A DNA stretch of 6,573 bases from contig NZ_QSSH01000054.1 of NCBI RefSeq assembly GCF_003438495.1, forward strand, positions 1 through 6,573, given 5' to 3'. Both the position numbers and the translations under genes were made by a program. Below the pieces are notes generated by a model that worked only from the letters and a program-made list of their open reading frames with translations, was not told the origin of the DNA and did not search any database. The DNA comes from Collinsella sp. TF05-9AC. GTDB taxonomy: Bacteria; Actinomycetota; Coriobacteriia; Coriobacteriales; Coriobacteriaceae. Shown piece after piece: positions 5,333 through 6,573 of the stretch; position 1 is the first letter of the stretch, and each line of letters opens with the position of its first letter.

Positions 5333-5891
5333 GATTGACGGCGTCGAGCTGCGCACCGCGGCACAGTGGGAGAAGAAGCACCGCCATGTCAAGAAAGGCC
5401 AGCTCGGAAAGGGTGTGGAGCGCACTTGGCGCTCCCCGAACGGAAACACGACCGCGATGTTCTACAACATCGAGCAGACGCGCCCCTGGGCGAAAAAGGA
5501 CGTCGAGGCGGTCAACCGCCGCCGCCGCGCCGACGCCAAGGCGAAGCGCGAGGCCGATGAGTGCGGGCGCATCGAGGGCGCCGCCCGCGCGGAACAGCAT
5601 CGCAAAGACCTTCTCGATTGTTGGGGGGCTCACATCGACGAGGAAACCTTGCAGGAGGGCCGCCGCGACCACACCGCCTACCAGTGGTGCGATCTCGGCT
5701 TCGTTCCGATTGCCGAAGCTCGGTGGCGGCTTACCCGATACGGAGGCAATTCCGCATGGTATTACTGCTCTCCCTGGGATGTGCGCTATGACCCAGACCG
5801 CGCCAAGGAGCTGCTGGAGACGGGGCCGCGCGAGTACGACAGGCTGCCCGACGGTCGTCCGTACGATGGGCGTCCGTGGTGGCAAGCGTAA
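5325..5891 (+). CDS. Hypothetical protein, 188 aa
   Basis: I do not recognise this protein. The ATG at 5325 has a strong AAGGAGGTG (5309-5317) within the preceding gene. Residues 1-52 look like a small mixed domain (MIEIDGVELRTAAQWEKKHRHV, then NTTAMFYNIEQTRPW). Residues 55-98 form a basic helix or coiled coil rich in Arg, Lys and Ala. The C-terminal part is Trp/Tyr-rich (AYQWCDLGFVPIAEARWRLTRYGGNSAWYYCSPWDVRYDPDRAKELL, 118-164) and ends DGRPYDGRPWWQA. Three cysteines (C122, C148 and earlier C99) are scattered without a zinc-finger spacing. There are no membrane segments. The basic helix suggests nucleic-acid contact. It forms an operon with the 58-aa gene and ends 1 bp before a terminator. 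It is plasmid cargo or a replication/transfer accessory; no function is assigned. Confidence 0.8.
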   Translation: MIEIDGVELRTAAQWEKKHRHVKKGQLGKGVERTWRSPNGNTTAMFYNIEQTRPWAKKDVEAVNRRRRADAKAKREADECGRIEGAARAEQHRKDLLDCWGAHIDEETLQEGRRDHTAYQWCDLGFVPIAEARWRLTRYGGNSAWYYCSPWDVRYDPDRAKELLETGPREYDRLPDGRPYDGRPWWQA

Positions 5892-5922
5892 AAACGGGGA
5901 GGGTCAAAACCCCTCCCCGTTT
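5892..5922. terminator. Bidirectional intrinsic terminator
   Basis: A perfect 12-bp stem, AAACGGGGAGGG (5892-5903) with CCCTCCCCGTTT (5911-5922), has a 7-nt loop. It starts immediately after the TAA at 5889-5891. On the plus strand the stem ends in TTT; on the minus strand five T residues run out of the stem, so the toxin gene transcript arriving from the right should end here too. Confidence 0.88.
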
Positions 5923-5942
5923 CGTTAGCGGTGTCGACCCGC

Positions 5943-6215
5943 CTACCTGCGAGTCCTGTAGACTTTGCTTCGGTGGTCAACATCGACAACAAGGATGACG
6001 AGAACATCGTCCTCGATATCGGCGACTATCCGATAGTCACCGACCCTGTAGCGCCAGAGACCTGACTTGTTCTCGGTCAATCCCTTTCCCATGCTTCTCG
6101 GGTCTTCGAGCTGTGAAATCTCATGAAGTTTCGCCACGATCCTCCTGGCGATCTGCTTGTCCAGCTTCTTCATCGAACGCTGGACGTCCTTGTCGATCTC
6201 AATCCGCCAAGCCAA
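5943..6215 (-). CDS. relE: RelE/ParE-superfamily toxin (type II toxin-antitoxin)
   Basis: 90 aa, with a TTG start at 6215-6213 supported by GGAGG (6226-6222) 6 nt upstream, inside the antitoxin gene. RelE toxins are ribosome-dependent mRNA nucleases. The sequence shows the superfamily core: WRIEI at the N-terminus, a two-helix region with KKLDKQIARRIVAKL (16-30), then LWRYRVGDYRIVADIEDDVLVILVVDVDHRSKVYR (53-87). Candidate catalytic residues by comparison with RelE are R55, R57, R62, R82 and Y86, so the mRNA-nuclease set looks intact and RelE is favoured over the gyrase-poisoning ParE. The gene overlaps the antitoxin by 17 bp, and the antitoxin is made first. The TTG start probably lowers toxin yield relative to antitoxin. 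Plasmid stabilisation by post-segregational killing is the expected role. Confidence 0.9.
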   Translation of the reverse strand: MAWRIEIDKDVQRSMKKLDKQIARRIVAKLHEISQLEDPRSMGKGLTENKSGLWRYRVGDYRIVADIEDDVLVILVVDVDHRSKVYRTRR

Positions 6216-6435
6216 GGCTTTCCTCCAGCTCGTCGAGCGTCACGGTCTCAAGCCTGCCGGCCCGGTAATCCTCGACCTTCTTCAATAGGCCGTATTCGTA
6301 CTCAAGCCTGTCAATCTCGGCAGCGAGCGCTTCTGTCATGTAGAAAGTCTTCGTGCGTCCCGTTGATTTCGCCAAACGGTCGTACCTGATTGCCAAGTCC
6401 TCGGGCATCCTCAATGCCGCGGTAGCAGTTGCCAC
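6199..6435 (-). CDS. relB: RelB-type ribbon-helix-helix antitoxin
   Basis: 78 aa from the GTG at 6435-6433, chosen because GGGAGGT (6447-6441) lies 5 nt upstream. An ATG 18 nt further out (6453) would include that ribosome binding site and has none of its own, and it overlaps nothing better. The N-terminus ATAALRMPEDLAIRYDRLAKSTGRTKTFYMTEAL (3-36) is a ribbon-helix-helix DNA-binding fold: a beta strand followed by two helices. The C-terminal tail (EDYRAGRLETVTLDELEESLGLAD, 55-78) is the acidic part that would wrap the toxin. It neutralises RelE and, alone or as complex, should repress its own promoter by binding the palindromes at 6455-6472 and 6499-6516. It is co-transcribed with relE. Confidence 0.9.
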   Translation of the reverse strand: MATATAALRMPEDLAIRYDRLAKSTGRTKTFYMTEALAAEIDRLEYEYGLLKKVEDYRAGRLETVTLDELEESLGLAD

Positions 6436-6454
6436 GGTGCACCTCCCAATCATC

Positions 6455-6472
6455 TGTATAACACGTTATACA
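6455..6472. promoter_or_regulatory. Operator 1 of the toxin-antitoxin promoter
   Basis: TGTATAAC-AC-GTTATACA is a perfect 8-bp inverted repeat with a 2-nt centre. It lies just downstream of the extended -10 box at 6472-6480 (read on the minus strand), that is, over the expected transcription start, where RelB or RelBE binding would block RNA polymerase. Confidence 0.75.
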
Positions 6473-6480
6473 TTCTAGCA
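6472..6480 (-). promoter_or_regulatory. Extended -10 box of the toxin-antitoxin promoter
   Basis: Read on the minus strand this is TGC-TAGAAT, an extended -10 element (TGn plus a TATAAT-like hexamer). No good -35 lies at 17 bp; TTTACA (6504-6499 minus strand) is 21 bp away. The relB start is 37 bp downstream of the box. Confidence 0.5.
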
Positions 6481-6498
6481 CACCATTCGCCGTATAGG

Positions 6499-6516
6499 TG
6501 TAAAACACGTTATACA
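6499..6516. promoter_or_regulatory. Operator 2, between relBE and rep
   Basis: TGTAAAACACGTTATACA differs from operator 1 by a single base. It is 44 bp from it, about four helical turns, so two bound dimers would lie on roughly the same face. It is also about 15 bp upstream of the possible rep -35 element at 6531, so it may link toxin-antitoxin and rep regulation. Confidence 0.65.
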
Positions 6517-6540
6517 GATGGCCGCAGGGGTGTAAAATAA

Positions 6541-6573
6541 CTGTATTGATAATATACGTCCTGTAAAGGCAGG
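6541..6573. repeat. Terminal direct repeat, copy 2 (circular-assembly overlap)
   Basis: This is an exact copy of bases 1-33. Removing it gives a 6,540-bp circle in which the rep promoter region reads continuously from 6531 into base 1. Confidence 0.9.

Noticed and set aside
6436..6453. ATG start for relB at 6453
   Set aside because: The GTG at 6435 has GGGAGGT 5 nt upstream, while the ATG would place that sequence inside the coding region and lies at the edge of operator 1.
1..6573. 33-bp ends as att sites or terminal repeats of an integrated element
   Set aside because: There is no integrase or transposase, and the repeats lie exactly at the contig ends within the rep regulatory region. 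A circular overlap explains them more simply.
1..6573. CRISPR array, tRNA, insertion sequence, resistance or bacteriocin genes
   Set aside because: No regularly spaced repeats with unique spacers, no tRNA-like folds, no transposase motifs and no recognisable cargo enzymes were seen in either strand.

Overview
The window is best read as one complete small circular plasmid of about 6,540 bp. Bases 1-33 recur identically at 6541-6573, which is what a linearised circular assembly with an end overlap looks like. Every gene present is a plasmid replication, mobilisation, stability or hypothetical gene. No resistance, metabolic, insertion-sequence, tRNA or CRISPR content was seen. The coding DNA is GC-rich, with strong G/C third-position bias, good AGGAGG-type ribosome binding sites, and GTG/TTG starts on three of the nine genes. 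Together with a Gram-positive-style MobA/MobL relaxase plus a DUF3847-like partner, this suggests a high-GC Gram-positive host. A gut actinobacterium of the Coriobacteriia (Collinsella/Olsenella/Eggerthella type) is my guess. The host is inference only.

Layout. (1) 76-2434, plus strand: a 634-aa archaeo-eukaryotic-primase-like replication protein. Its 3' end overlaps a 157-aa helix-turn-helix/coiled-coil protein of the type found beside rep on Gram-positive plasmids. The overlap is saturated with GAAAC/GTTTC boxes and inverted repeats and is the best candidate for oriV or an autoregulatory operator. A strong terminator follows. (2) 2498-3144, minus strand: an unrecognised 108-aa protein translationally coupled (ATGA overlap) to a 107-aa DUF3847-like protein. 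(3) 3145-3495: a 351-bp non-coding region dense in inverted repeats, with a likely oriT. (4) 3496-4896, plus strand: a MOBQ-type MobA/MobL relaxase of 466 aa. (5) 4897-5155: non-coding, with an AT palindrome and short repeats. (6) 5156-5891, plus strand: a two-gene operon of a 58-aa DUF3970-like protein and a 188-aa unknown protein, closed by a bidirectional terminator. (7) 5943-6435, minus strand: a RelB/RelE-type toxin-antitoxin pair with two matching 18-bp operators in the intergenic region that it shares, divergently, with rep.

How it works together (inference): Rep and its HTH partner replicate the plasmid and control copy number. MobA, helped by the DUF3847-like protein, nicks and leads transfer from the 3.2-3.3 kb region, using conjugation machinery supplied by another element since no type IV secretion genes are present. 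RelBE stabilises inheritance. The 108-aa, 58-aa and 188-aa proteins have no assignable role and are the main unknown cargo.
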